Shown here one piece after another: positions 50,626-59,807 of a stretch of DNA of 64,000 nucleotides. The translations under genes were made by a program, and so were the position numbers. Under the pieces are notes generated by a model. The model was not told the origin of the DNA. It worked only from the letters and a program-made list of their open reading frames with translations, and made no database searches. Location of the stretch: the NCBI RefSeq assembly GCF_023072615.1, contig NZ_JAKNRW010000001.1, positions 62,001 through 126,000 on the forward strand. Reading direction: 5' to 3'. This DNA comes from Pseudomonas violetae (GTDB lineage: Bacteria; Pseudomonadota; Gammaproteobacteria; Pseudomonadales; Pseudomonadaceae). How positions within the stretch are numbered: the stretch's first letter is position 1; every line of letters begins with the position of its first letter.

Positions 50626-52425
50626 ATGAGCTTGGAGCCGAGAATGAATCCTATAGAGCGACAGCAGAAGAAGATCTTAGGGTTCCTGGTCGCTGAGAAA
50701 AAAATCACGCCCTCTCAAGCGCACGCTCACGCTGTCTCTGAAAGCGTGGAATCAATCATCCCCGATCTCAGCCGCATGGCCAGCAACGAGGAGGCATTGG
50801 TTGCTGCCGTATCGGCTGCCCTAAATAAACAAGCGTTCATCGAAGTTGAGGCTGGCCGAAAGGCTCTTATGCCGGACGGGACCCAGAATTTTTGTGTTTA
50901 CGATGGGACGGTCTTTCTAACCAATCCGCTAGACCAACGTTCAATTAATTCCGCGCTTGCTTGGGCCCGGCAGAAGAAGCATGACGGCCAGCTAAAGTAC
51001 GATGGGGACTTAAAAATCGGCGTTATCGGTCCCTCGAAGCTCGATGGTCTGCGTAATCTCGATATTGATGACGAAGATGTCAGTGTTGTAGACACTGAGC
51101 AGGCGAAGCAGCGCGCCCAGAAGCGGATTGATGACCTCATCCGTGAGGCAGCTTCCCGTGATGCTACTGACATCCACCTGCAGCCTACACAAGGTGACAA
51201 AATCCTGGTTCGTTACAGGATCGACGGAAAGCTACGCACAATCAGAACTTACCCACATACCCATCACGATTCTTTGTGCCGGGTTTTGATCGAAAACCTG
51301 TGCAGCTTGACGTTAGAGACTATGACGCCGCAGGACGGTAAGTTCGACTTTGAGATCACCGGCAACAAAAAGATCAACCTGCGGATGAGCTCTATTCCAG
51401 TCCAGCGCGGGACTGATAAGACGCTCAAAATCGTATTGCGGTTACTTGGTAACAATACACAGCTTGCGAACTTGGACAGGTTAGGTCTATCGCCTCGCAA
51501 CATCGCCATCCTAAAGCGTTTAGGCAATCAACCGAATGGACTGATTGCGCTGACGGGACCTACAGGCTCCGGAAAAACGACGACGCTGGCAGCAATTCTT
51601 CTCGACGCTTTCCGAAACAACCCCGACAAGAATTACCACACGATTGAGGAACCGGTTGAGATCCACCATGAGGGGATGACTCATACCGAGTGCGGCCCGC
51701 ACCTTTCGTTCGCTGACGCGCTCCGTTCGCTCCTGCGTCAGGATCCCGACGTGATTGGCGTTGGCGAAATGCGTGACAACGAAACCGCAGACCTTGGGTA
51801 CAAGGCTGCAATGACCGGTCACCTCGTGCTGACAACCTTGCACACGAACAACGCCCACGAATCGATCGGCCGTTTGGAGCGGATGAACGTTCAGTCGGAC
51901 ATCATCGCAACCAACACAGCCGCGTTCGCTGCTCAGCGTTTGGTCCGCAGTCTGTGCGGGAAGTGCAAAATCCAGTACCGACTCAGGAGCGTGCCTGAGG
52001 AGCACGTGCGTTACGGCTCAAACCCAGTGTTCAGCGAAGACCCGGACGCCCTGGTCTATCGCGGGAATCCGGCTGGATGCAGCTTTTGCGGTGTGGATTC
52101 AGGTGGCATGAAGGGTCGCTGTGGTGTTCTAGAGATCCTTGAGTTCACGCCTGAAATTCAAGAGGCCATTTTGGATGGCGTGAGTCCGAGTCTTCTGAGA
52201 CGATCCTCAATTGCAAACGGTTCATTCCTAGATCTATGGGATGACGGATTGCGACTAGTGAAATCAGGGATGACGAGTTTGGCGGAGTTGGAACTCACTC
52301 TACGGCCATACATGACTGATCGCATTGGCGGGCGCGGATCGCCCGGGGCGCAAATGCAAGGCAATAGACCACAGCTCCCCGCAGCCCAGAACGCAGCTTC
52401 ATTGAAAACCCAACCCCAGTTGTAA
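50626..52425 (+). CDS. pilQ: type IV pilus assembly ATPase (GspE/PilB family)
   Basis: About 600 residues from ATG 50626 (TTG 50620 and ATG 50644 are alternatives; the latter has GGAG upstream). It has Walker A GPTGSGKTTT, an Asp box (YHTIEEPVEIHHEG), Walker B-type DPDVIGVGEMRDNETA and His box GHLVLTTLHTNNA. Near residue 445 are CGKC and later CSFC, the four-Cys zinc site of PilB/GspE assembly ATPases. It powers pilin polymerisation. In IncI naming this is PilQ; it equals PilB of type IVA pili. Confidence 0.93.
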   Translation: MSLEPRMNPIERQQKKILGFLVAEKKITPSQAHAHAVSESVESIIPDLSRMASNEEALVAAVSAALNKQAFIEVEAGRKALMPDGTQNFCVYDGTVFLTNPLDQRSINSALAWARQKKHDGQLKYDGDLKIGVIGPSKLDGLRNLDIDDEDVSVVDTEQAKQRAQKRIDDLIREAASRDATDIHLQPTQGDKILVRYRIDGKLRTIRTYPHTHHDSLCRVLIENLCSLTLETMTPQDGKFDFEITGNKKINLRMSSIPVQRGTDKTLKIVLRLLGNNTQLANLDRLGLSPRNIAILKRLGNQPNGLIALTGPTGSGKTTTLAAILLDAFRNNPDKNYHTIEEPVEIHHEGMTHTECGPHLSFADALRSLLRQDPDVIGVGEMRDNETADLGYKAAMTGHLVLTTLHTNNAHESIGRLERMNVQSDIIATNTAAFAAQRLVRSLCGKCKIQYRLRSVPEEHVRYGSNPVFSEDPDALVYRGNPAGCSFCGVDSGGMKGRCGVLEILEFTPEIQEAILDGVSPSLLRRSSIANGSFLDLWDDGLRLVKSGMTSLAELELTLRPYMTDRIGGRGSPGAQMQGNRPQLPAAQNAASLKTQPQL

Positions 52426-52445
52426 ACATCAAGGCAGAAATAATC

Positions 52446-52913
52446 ATGACCCATCAAGATCAAGTGACAGCCGCTCCACGCAACAAACAAAAGGGGTTTA
52501 CGCTCCTTGAGATCGTGATTGCAATTGCGATCGTTGCAATGTTGGCCGCTTTCATTCTCCCTGGTCTGCTGCAGAACAAAGAAGACGCCAAGTTCAGTGC
52601 GGCTTTGACTCAGCTTCAAAAGGACTTCCCGTCCGCCATTACCCGCCAGGTGTCTCGTACCAACCAATGCAGCACCGCAGTCGTGACGAAGAGCCTGCTC
52701 GAAGCGCGTGGTCTGCCAAGTTTTACCGTCTGGAACACTGGGTGGACAGTTAGCAACGTTTCGACGAATCAGGTGACTATCAACTACACCATCGATTCGA
52801 CCGACCAGGCAACTGCTTCCAACCTTGCTACCGCCCTGAATCAAAGTAACAACGTGCAAAGCGCTTTGGCGACTGCCAACGCGTCCGTTACCGTCGTCTA
52901 CCGCTGCAATTAA
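52446..52913 (+). CDS. pilS: major type IV prepilin (PilS-like)
   Basis: The 155-residue protein has a 17-residue charged leader and the prepilin peptidase site KG-FTLLE with Glu at position +5, then a hydrophobic helix (VIAIAIVAMLAAFILPGLLQ). The mature domain has two Cys (NQCSTA and the C-terminal YRCN) that probably form the D-loop disulfide of type IV pilins. The long leader and the context suggest a type IVB pilin. No prepilin peptidase gene lies in the window, so a host or distant plasmid enzyme must cut it. Confidence 0.88.
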   Translation: MTHQDQVTAAPRNKQKGFTLLEIVIAIAIVAMLAAFILPGLLQNKEDAKFSAALTQLQKDFPSAITRQVSRTNQCSTAVVTKSLLEARGLPSFTVWNTGWTVSNVSTNQVTINYTIDSTDQATASNLATALNQSNNVQSALATANASVTVVYRCN

Positions 52914-52928
52914 TAGAGGTTTGAGAGA

Positions 52929-54098
52929 ATGGCTTACTGGCTAATTCGCTACATTGGAGACTCGGGTTCAATCGAGACCTGTCCAACGATCGTGGCTGAA
53001 AGTCGCGAGCAAGCCATTACTCTCTCAGGGCGTCCCCGTCAGTACATCCATGAAGTCAAAATTGACCATCTGGGTGCAATCAAGGCTGCCTTCGAGCGGA
53101 AATTTCCACCCGTAGAGCAAGTATTAATGCTCTCTGCGATCGGCTCAAAGGTGGCTTCCGGGAAAACATTCGGGAAGGCAATCAAAGAGTCGGTTCCCTA
53201 CCAACGATTGGGCATCGCGTACGTGGATCTCGACAAGTGCGAAACCCCTAAGGAATATTTCGAGGCCCTGAGATTCGATGAGACCGCCATTCTTATTGCG
53301 GATGCGGGGGACAAAGCTGGTCGGTTGGCTGAATCGCTGTTCAGAGCGGCCAAAGCTCTTCAGGAACGAATCAACGCGAAGAAAGAGTTCGGCAAGGCGA
53401 TGCAGCAGGGCCTGTTGTACTCGGTGCTCGGTCTTTTGTTTATGATTGGTATCCCGTTGTGGGCTGGCGGTACCCTGCATGACTTTATCGACGTTCAGCG
53501 AATTCCCCTAAAGCTCAACGGCCTCAGCCAGATAATCATGTTTTTGCACATGGTATACACCCAGTATTCAATTTTTGTAATCGCAATAGTTGGCGGTCTC
53601 CTGATGTTTCGGGAAAAAATATGGGAGAACATCCGTACCCTCCCAGTCTTCTCGTTCATCAATGAGCGGATGAAGGTTTCTCGGGGTCTGAATTTTGTAA
53701 CGTCCTATCAGTTGCTGCTATCGAGTGGTTTCAATAACCTCCAAAGCTTTAAATTTCTGGCTACCCGGTCAAAAGGGCTTACGCATCGTCTTTACCGGGA
53801 GGCCGCAGAGCGATTGACTGAGGGCCGGCAACTGGCCGATGTCTTTGATAGTCCCGAGTGGCCTCCGATTCTTCATCAAAACCTCTTGGGCTTTGAAGAA
53901 CAGGGACCTGGTGGGCGCGATATGATTCTGTCCAATCTTAGCGAAGCACTGCGCGCCTATTACTTGCAGTATTCTGCCCGGGTGAGCCGAGCAGCTTCGT
54001 TGGTGGGGTTTGGCATGATGATTCTCACGATCCTGATGTTTGCTATCGGATTCTATATGCCGATCGTGAACCTCAATTCCGCGATGAAGCAGATGTGA
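52929..54098 (+). CDS. pilR: pilus inner-membrane platform protein (GspF/PilC family, PilR-like)
   Basis: The 389-residue protein has cytoplasmic GspF-type domains separated by membrane segments (about residues 160-185, 207-230 and 355-378), with the typical EQGPGGRDMILSNLSEALRA stretch late in the protein. It should couple the ATPase to pilin insertion. Its end overlaps the following prepilin gene (GTGA). Confidence 0.85.
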   Translation: MAYWLIRYIGDSGSIETCPTIVAESREQAITLSGRPRQYIHEVKIDHLGAIKAAFERKFPPVEQVLMLSAIGSKVASGKTFGKAIKESVPYQRLGIAYVDLDKCETPKEYFEALRFDETAILIADAGDKAGRLAESLFRAAKALQERINAKKEFGKAMQQGLLYSVLGLLFMIGIPLWAGGTLHDFIDVQRIPLKLNGLSQIIMFLHMVYTQYSIFVIAIVGGLLMFREKIWENIRTLPVFSFINERMKVSRGLNFVTSYQLLLSSGFNNLQSFKFLATRSKGLTHRLYREAAERLTEGRQLADVFDSPEWPPILHQNLLGFEEQGPGGRDMILSNLSEALRAYYLQYSARVSRAASLVGFGMMILTILMFAIGFYMPIVNLNSAMKQM

Positions 54099-54619
54099 TC
54101 AGTCGTCGCGACCAGAGGGGGTTTACCCTTCTTGAAATTATCGTCGTCATAGCCGTTATCGCTGTCTTGGCGGCAGCTATTTTGCCGCCAACGATTCAGC
54201 GTTTTACCGAAGCGAAGGCGGACGCTTCAATTGAGCAGGCGAAGTTGGTTCTCCAAGTGTGTGAGATCGCACGGACCAAGGCACTATCAACGGCTGTAGA
54301 TGGGGCAGGTCGGTACACACATACCTACGGCTCGCTAGCTAACTGGTCCTCAACATCCGCGCTCCAGGCTCTGCTCTCAAAGAACTATTACCTTGCATCG
54401 ACCAACCCACTGCGCAGTCAAATTTTAGTGAAATTTGACGCCGCTCGATGCTACGTAGCGGTTGATCTTCCATTCCGAGAGGACAACTACGGCGGCTATC
54501 AAACTCAAACAGTATCCGGTCTCACCAGGGTCATCGTCACCACCCGACAGAAACGCAGTGGGTACCCGTCCTGGGTGATCCACCAAAAACGCATTTTGAA
54601 TGAGGAAGTCTCGCGCTGA
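54095..54619 (+). CDS. second type IV prepilin-like protein
   Basis: The GTG start overlaps the stop of the platform gene. The 174-residue protein has an eight-residue leader and RG-FTLLE prepilin cleavage site, then a hydrophobic helix (VIAVIAVLAAAILPPT). It has two Cys (QVCEIAR and ARCYVAVDL). The short leader resembles type IVA pilins and pseudopilins, unlike the major pilin here. It may be a minor pilin that primes the fibre or carries adhesion. Confidence 0.8.
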   Translation: MISRRDQRGFTLLEIIVVIAVIAVLAAAILPPTIQRFTEAKADASIEQAKLVLQVCEIARTKALSTAVDGAGRYTHTYGSLANWSSTSALQALLSKNYYLASTNPLRSQILVKFDAARCYVAVDLPFREDNYGGYQTQTVSGLTRVIVTTRQKRSGYPSWVIHQKRILNEEVSR

Positions 54620-55084
54620 CTTTCATGTTAGTTGCGTCAGGTCTGGCTTGATTTGTATTCAGATTCACCTGTGTACCTTGCACCAACTCTGCTACTCCAG
54701 GCCAGACTCGCCGTAGTAGTCAAGCTTAATGTTCCCGGAGACGGCCGATGTTTGTTCTAACTCAATCAAATACGGAACAACTACCTCTTCTTGGCTTGGC
54801 AATTGAGATTCGCAACCTCATTGGTGTCTCCACTCCCGCCCGGGGCCGGAATTGCCTGAATCAAAGAACTGTAGGCCTCGTTACCAATGTCACCCGATTG
54901 AGAATTTACCCTGGTCGTCCAGGCTTCGGTCAATCGGCGCCGATGATTTGGTCTGGCAATAAGTCTAGATCCCTCGGTTGGAAATCAGGCTTACACGGCC
55001 ACGTCAGGGAAGCTCAGCCGAACTATTAAATATCCAGATATGAGTTTTAAAGCTGGCCAGTTCAAAATTATTAGGAGATAGCTG
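54620..55084 (+). other. 465-base gap before pilT, with a doubtful 93-residue frame
   Basis: A frame at 54748-55029 (MFVLTQSNTEQLPLLG at the start) has GGAG nine bases upstream, but the product is rich in Arg, Gly and Asn and resembles nothing. It may be a small gene or chance. A partial inverted repeat (TCTGGC...GGCCAGA, about 54640-54706) precedes it. No GGNGCA promoter copy is present, so pilT may be transcribed by another promoter. Confidence 0.3.
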
Positions 55085-56119
55085 GTGAACACTCTCATTC
55101 AAACGAAGCTCGACCACCCCCCGTTCAATTTAGGCGAGGCGACCAACATCTATTTGACTGAGGAGGTCCTTGAGGCGGAAGACAACTATGGTCGGTTCGA
55201 AGCCATGAGGCCTCCGCCTGGCGCGTGGAAAGACTTCTTTCAGCGTATGGTTGTTGAGAAAGCTAAAGGTAGTCGCCGAAAGGCGTCCAACTTCACCATG
55301 CCGTTTAACGGTGAACGCTACCGCTGCATCTTGGCTGATTCCTCTCACGGCTGGGGTATCACGATGCGGAAGCTGATGAGTGAGATTCCCCGTATCCAGG
55401 AAGATCTGCACCTTGATTGGGCCGCTTTGCAGCCGTTGATGGAAGGCACTGGCCTCACAATTTTTGCTGGCCAAATGGGCTCAGGCAAGTCCACCACGAT
55501 GATTTCCGCGATCGACAAACTTGGGCGCGCGAAGCGGGGCCCACTAGGGACAGTCGAAGATCCCATTGAGGTTGAGTTCCAAGGGGGGAGTGTAATTCAA
55601 CGGGAGGTCGGCACGCATGTGGACTCCTTCGAAGAGGCTATTAAGGATTTCGTCCGCCAGTACCGTAAGACTATTATGGTTGGCGAGATCCGGGACCCGA
55701 TAACGGCCAATGCTGCTGTTTTAGCTGCCTCTCTCGGCCATAGCGTGTATGCGACATTGCACGCAGACAGTGCTGTAGATATTGTGCCCCGGATGCAAGC
55801 CCTCCTAGACCCGCAACTTAAACCTATCCTTGCAACAACTCTCCGTGGGCTGTGGTGGCAACATGTCTTTCGTAGAGGCAACGATCGGAGTGATCCTTTG
55901 CCAATCTATGAGTCGCTGTCCGTGACTAACTCTGTGCGTCAGATCATTTCGGATGGTCCCGATAAGCTCCCGCAACTAATGCAAGAGATGCATGCCCAGC
56001 AACGAAAAACTATGGCTCAAACGGCAATGATCCACATTAATAATCGGAAGGCCACGCGAGTGGAACTTCACCAATGGTTAGAAAAACGTGGGCGCATCAG
56101 CGACGAGCAATTTAGGTAG
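55085..56119 (+). CDS. PilT-like retraction ATPase
   Basis: GTG 55085 follows TAGGAG at seven bases. The 344-residue protein has Walker A GQMGSGKSTT, an Asp box (GTVEDPIEVEF), Walker B-type KTIMVGEIRDP and His box GHSVYATLHADSA, and lacks the four-Cys zinc site of assembly ATPases. This fits PilT-type retraction motors. Classic IncI type IVB operons lack PilT, so its presence beside a Chp pathway suggests a retractable, signal-controlled pilus. It forms a transcription unit separate from the pil operon. Confidence 0.8.
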   Translation: MNTLIQTKLDHPPFNLGEATNIYLTEEVLEAEDNYGRFEAMRPPPGAWKDFFQRMVVEKAKGSRRKASNFTMPFNGERYRCILADSSHGWGITMRKLMSEIPRIQEDLHLDWAALQPLMEGTGLTIFAGQMGSGKSTTMISAIDKLGRAKRGPLGTVEDPIEVEFQGGSVIQREVGTHVDSFEEAIKDFVRQYRKTIMVGEIRDPITANAAVLAASLGHSVYATLHADSAVDIVPRMQALLDPQLKPILATTLRGLWWQHVFRRGNDRSDPLPIYESLSVTNSVRQIISDGPDKLPQLMQEMHAQQRKTMAQTAMIHINNRKATRVELHQWLEKRGRISDEQFR

Positions 56120-56138
56120 GCGACATTGAGAGTGCGCC

Positions 56139-56921
56139 CTATCCAACAGGGCGCATTTGGGGATACTGCAGGAGATTGGCTGGGCTCGCTGGCTTGCAGA
56201 AGTAGTAACCTTGGCAGAGGGTAATATCCAGATCCATCGCAAGGCGCAGCTCATCAGTTGTCTCGATTCCCTCTAGGACAATTCGCTTGCCTAACCGGCG
56301 GCAAACTTTTACCAGCTGCTGGACCTCCGCACGTACGCGTTCGGATTCCAGCAAGGCTACAGTCGTCTGCCGAGAGAGCTTGCAACCGGCCACGGACTCG
56401 CTGAGTAGCAGCCCACGTTTCGCGAATCCGTCCGTGACATCATCAAGCATTACCGTCAATGCTTGAACCTTCATATCTTCAAGGCGTTTCGCGAGAATTT
56501 TCTCATCAGCGTCTGCCGTCTCTGTCATCTCAAACGACACTTGCCCCACTACCTGACCGGCTTTCATCGCGGCGAGCGCGTCCGTTACGAACGTCGGGTG
56601 CGCAATCGAAAGCTGGCTAGTATTGAGCCAGACTGAAAGCCGCGGTCGGGCCCTGGTCAGGGCGATAACCTGGCTTAGGACCCAGCGATCAACCGCGACA
56701 ATGCTACCGTCGGACTCTGCCTTGGTAATGAACTGGACCGTGCCCTCGCCAGCCCCTAGACCATTAATTCGGAGCAAAGACTCGAAGGCGACTACGGATC
56801 TCTTCCCGGCTGCGATGCTGATCACTGGCTGATAGACCAGACTGAAGCGCGAAGCGGCGGAATGCACCTGCATCCTGGCGGTGGCCTCGGATAAACTCGA
56901 TTGCGACATAGTTGTAACCAT
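56139..56921 (-). CDS. EAL-domain c-di-GMP protein, partly degenerate
   Basis: ATG 56921 is used because the longer frame would run through the promoter. The 260-residue protein is a single EAL domain: ESLLR replaces EALLR, the Asn of LNTSQ, the Glu pair of EMTETA, the LDD motif, the Lys of CKLS and EGIET are kept, but the loop usually read DDFGTG is DDVTDG. The catalytic residues are mostly present, yet the changed loop makes activity uncertain; it may only bind c-di-GMP, like FimX. It lies next to pilT and under a pilus-type promoter, so it probably tunes the pilus. Confidence 0.8.
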   Translation of the reverse strand: MVTTMSQSSLSEATARMQVHSAASRFSLVYQPVISIAAGKRSVVAFESLLRINGLGAGEGTVQFITKAESDGSIVAVDRWVLSQVIALTRARPRLSVWLNTSQLSIAHPTFVTDALAAMKAGQVVGQVSFEMTETADADEKILAKRLEDMKVQALTVMLDDVTDGFAKRGLLLSESVAGCKLSRQTTVALLESERVRAEVQQLVKVCRRLGKRIVLEGIETTDELRLAMDLDITLCQGYYFCKPASPANLLQYPQMRPVG

Positions 56922-56938
56922 GCAAGGAGCGGATACCT

Positions 56939-56961
56939 TAATAGTGTGTGGGACCTGCCCC
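56939..56961 (-). promoter_or_regulatory. GGNGCA-N9-CACTATT promoter-like motif (copy g)
   Basis: On the minus strand GGGGCA, nine bases, CACTATTA, ending 17 bases before the EAL start codon. Confidence 0.65.
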
Positions 56962-57005
56962 TTTTTCCGGCTGTCAGTTGTAAATAATTGGGAGACGCCG
57001 CTTTG

Positions 57006-57037
57006 GGCTGGTGGCACGGGTGTCCATCGTTAATCTG
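57006..57037 (+). promoter_or_regulatory. shared promoter-like element of the AddB-like gene
   Basis: GGCTGGTGGCAC, ten bases, CGTTAATCTG. The same pair at the same spacing occurs at 59894-59925 before the AddA-like gene. Each lies about 30 bases before the start codon. Confidence 0.55.
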
Positions 57038-57066
57038 ATCACATCAAAACCGGAGATCAGACCCGC

Positions 57067-59757
57067 ATGAACTTTCTCAAAGAGCTGGCCAACCTCACCG
57101 ACGGCACAGTTGTGCTGGCGTCGACGGAACGTGTTTCGCGCCACATGAAATTGCAGGCCGCGCTGTTGCAGGCGGTGGGGGGGAAGAAGGCGTGGTTTGC
57201 AAAAGGGCAAATCATGACGATCACAACTTGGATCGAGTCCGCCTGGCTTGCACTCATGCCTGACGAGCAGCCGCTGTTCCCTGTTCAGGAGCTAGCCACC
57301 GTCAAATCGGTGATCGACCAGTCTGGCCTATTGCCGGCCAACATGATTTCCTCCACTAACGCAGCTCGGCGGGTCGGCTTGGCCTATTCCCTTGCCTACA
57401 AATATCACGTTGCTATGGATGTCGACCGATTCCGGTTCAAGGAAGAGTTTGAGGCCTTCTACCAATGGAAAGCGCAGATCGATGCGGTCTGCGCTGCCAA
57501 ACAGGTGGTGTTCCGTGCTCACCTCCCAGCATTGCTTTTGAAGGCCATTCAGCGCGGCGAAGTCGCGGTGCCTGGCCGCATTGTCATTGTCGGCATGATT
57601 CAGCTGAACCCTGCCGAACAGGCAGTCTTCGACGCTTTGCAGATGGCCGGATGCGACGTGACTATGATCTCGCCCGAAGGTGCGAAAGCGTCTCCCCGGT
57701 TGGTGCGTAGCCAGAACAGCGCGAGCGAGATGCTCGAGATCGCGCAATGGGTGGGTACCCATCTCAAGCCCTTCGTGGAAACCCCTCACGCGGCTCCATC
57801 TCTTGCAATCGTTGTTCCAGACATCCGTTCGATCAAAGGTCCACTGCTGGATGCATTGAGCCTCCACACGAGCCCTGGCTCGTTGCTACCCGCCGGTCTG
57901 GATGGTGAAGTGCGAGCGCCATGGGACATTTCAAGCGGAGCCACACTGGGTAGTCGCCCGATGATCCGGGCCGCGATGGACATTCTCTGCCTGACGCCGG
58001 ATAAGGCGGACCCTGAAACATTTAGCCGTGTGCTTCGGTCTCGCTGGATTGCTGGCCACCAGGGTGAGTCATCAAAACGTGCTTTGATGGACGTGTGGTT
58101 CCGCGACAATATGGGTTTGAACATGGGCGGGAAGGATTTCCTGCGAGCAATCGCGGCATACAAGGGGGAGGCCGTTCCCGATTTCCGTAAGCGCTTCGGC
58201 GGTCTCCTCGAAAAACTCATGAACGGAGAGGTGAACCGCTACCCGTCGGAGTGGGCGGACCACTTCACTGAAGCACTTACTGATATCGGTTGGCCGGGTC
58301 AAAGTGCATTGGATAGTGCTAATTTCCAGACACTCAACGCTTGGGGCGAAGCCTTATCTCTGTTCCGTACCCTTGATGCGCAGTTGGGGACCGTTCAGTA
58401 CGACAGGGCATTGGCGTGGCTTCGGGAGGTCGTTGAAACGCGGCAGTTTCAGCCGCGTATTAGCCACCTCGCACCGGTTTCGATCCTAGGGTATGAAGAT
58501 GCTATCGGCCTTAGCTTCGATGCACTGTGGGTGGTTGGCGCGTCCAACACGGTACTGCCGGGCCGGGCGGAACCATCGCCTTTTATCCCGACGGATCTTC
58601 AAATTGACGCAGGGATTGTCGAAGCGTCAAGCGAGGGGATGCTGGCTTACGGCCAATCGGTGGTTGCTGCACTGCTCAGCGTCAGTAGTGATGTCACAGT
58701 GTCCTGCGCGAGCCACAACGAAAAGGGCGCAGCCATTGGCGCAAGTGAGTTGTTCGGTTCCTGGCCGGAACCAGCACCAGCTATGGAAACGAAAGGAGAC
58801 TTTCTTGACGAGTTGATGGGCCAACTGGACCGCGATGTTTTCGATACAGAGCACGTCCCACCAGTCAGTGAGCTGGAGCTCACTGATATCAAAGGCGGAG
58901 TGAGAATTTTCAAGGATTATGCGGAATCACCGTTCTTCTCCTTTGTGCGCAACCGCCTGCGCACCGACGTGTTCCCAGAACCCATCGTTGGTCTGGATCC
59001 TCGAATTCAGGGGACCATGATTCACCTTGTCCTTGAGAAATTCTGGAAGGAGGTCCGTACATCAAAGGCTCTGAAGGCATTTACGCAAGACGAACTGTTC
59101 AGTGTAGTTGAGGGGTATGTCCACGCAGCGTCTGAGCAGTTGCTCTACAAACTGGTCTGGCGTTACGGCATGAAGCTTATCAAGCTCGAACAGCGGCGGG
59201 TGGTGACCCTCACCATTGAGTGGCTAGAGCTTGAAAAGGCCCGTGAACTCGAATTTGAAGTACTAGGTTTTGAGGAACGACACGACATCTTTGTGGGTGA
59301 TGTTCCGCTTACGATCAGCATCGATCGCCGAGAGCGCATCTTTCTGGACGCAGAGCAGAGGGTGTCCCGAGTGGTGGTTCACGACTACAAGACCGGTCAG
59401 GAGATGCGAATTAACAGCCTGAACGCATCCTCGTTAACGGAGCCACAACTCCCCATCTACGCGACTAAGATCGACAGTAAGCTCGCTGACGCTATCGACG
59501 GGATTGCATTGGCGCAGGTAAATCAAAAATCGTTGGGCTATCACACACGCTCCAATTTCTCCGCGTCACTGGTGTCTGGCCGACGTCCCCGCGATGAAGA
59601 CGTCGACAGTGAGGACAAGTGGGAATTACAGAAGGACGCGTGGAACAACAGGCTCGACGCCATGAGTGCCGGATTTGTCGCTGGTAACGCCAGTCTGGAC
59701 TTACGTGGCAAGGCATTCCCAATGGGCTACGAGTACATCGCTCCCATCGCCCGCTGA
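57067..59757 (+). CDS. AddB-like nuclease with inactive helicase fold
   Basis: The 896-residue protein begins MNFLKELANLTDGTVV. It resembles AddB/RexB-like proteins: the N-terminal two thirds have a UvrD-like fold without a true Walker A, and the C-terminal third is a PD-(D/E)XK nuclease with GTMIHLVLEKFW near residue 648 and VHDYKTG near 771. The four-Cys iron-sulfur signature typical of AddB is not obvious. It should pair with the helicase encoded next to it to process double-strand ends. It has its own promoter-like element. Confidence 0.78.
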   Translation: MNFLKELANLTDGTVVLASTERVSRHMKLQAALLQAVGGKKAWFAKGQIMTITTWIESAWLALMPDEQPLFPVQELATVKSVIDQSGLLPANMISSTNAARRVGLAYSLAYKYHVAMDVDRFRFKEEFEAFYQWKAQIDAVCAAKQVVFRAHLPALLLKAIQRGEVAVPGRIVIVGMIQLNPAEQAVFDALQMAGCDVTMISPEGAKASPRLVRSQNSASEMLEIAQWVGTHLKPFVETPHAAPSLAIVVPDIRSIKGPLLDALSLHTSPGSLLPAGLDGEVRAPWDISSGATLGSRPMIRAAMDILCLTPDKADPETFSRVLRSRWIAGHQGESSKRALMDVWFRDNMGLNMGGKDFLRAIAAYKGEAVPDFRKRFGGLLEKLMNGEVNRYPSEWADHFTEALTDIGWPGQSALDSANFQTLNAWGEALSLFRTLDAQLGTVQYDRALAWLREVVETRQFQPRISHLAPVSILGYEDAIGLSFDALWVVGASNTVLPGRAEPSPFIPTDLQIDAGIVEASSEGMLAYGQSVVAALLSVSSDVTVSCASHNEKGAAIGASELFGSWPEPAPAMETKGDFLDELMGQLDRDVFDTEHVPPVSELELTDIKGGVRIFKDYAESPFFSFVRNRLRTDVFPEPIVGLDPRIQGTMIHLVLEKFWKEVRTSKALKAFTQDELFSVVEGYVHAASEQLLYKLVWRYGMKLIKLEQRRVVTLTIEWLELEKARELEFEVLGFEERHDIFVGDVPLTISIDRRERIFLDAEQRVSRVVVHDYKTGQEMRINSLNASSLTEPQLPIYATKIDSKLADAIDGIALAQVNQKSLGYHTRSNFSASLVSGRRPRDEDVDSEDKWELQKDAWNNRLDAMSAGFVAGNASLDLRGKAFPMGYEYIAPIAR

Positions 59758-59807
59758 TTGCCTCCTGGGTGGCCGCACTTTGGTTTTTTGTTAAGTGTGG
59801 CTTTCCC

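Noticed and set aside
54748..55029. Shufflon or pilV adhesin segment after the pilin genes
   Set aside because: No repeated inversion sites, no rci recombinase and no long PilV-like frame.
57006..57037. Sigma-54 promoter (TGGCACG resembles the -24 element)
   Set aside because: No TTGC at the required -12 spacing here or in the sister copy at 59,894.
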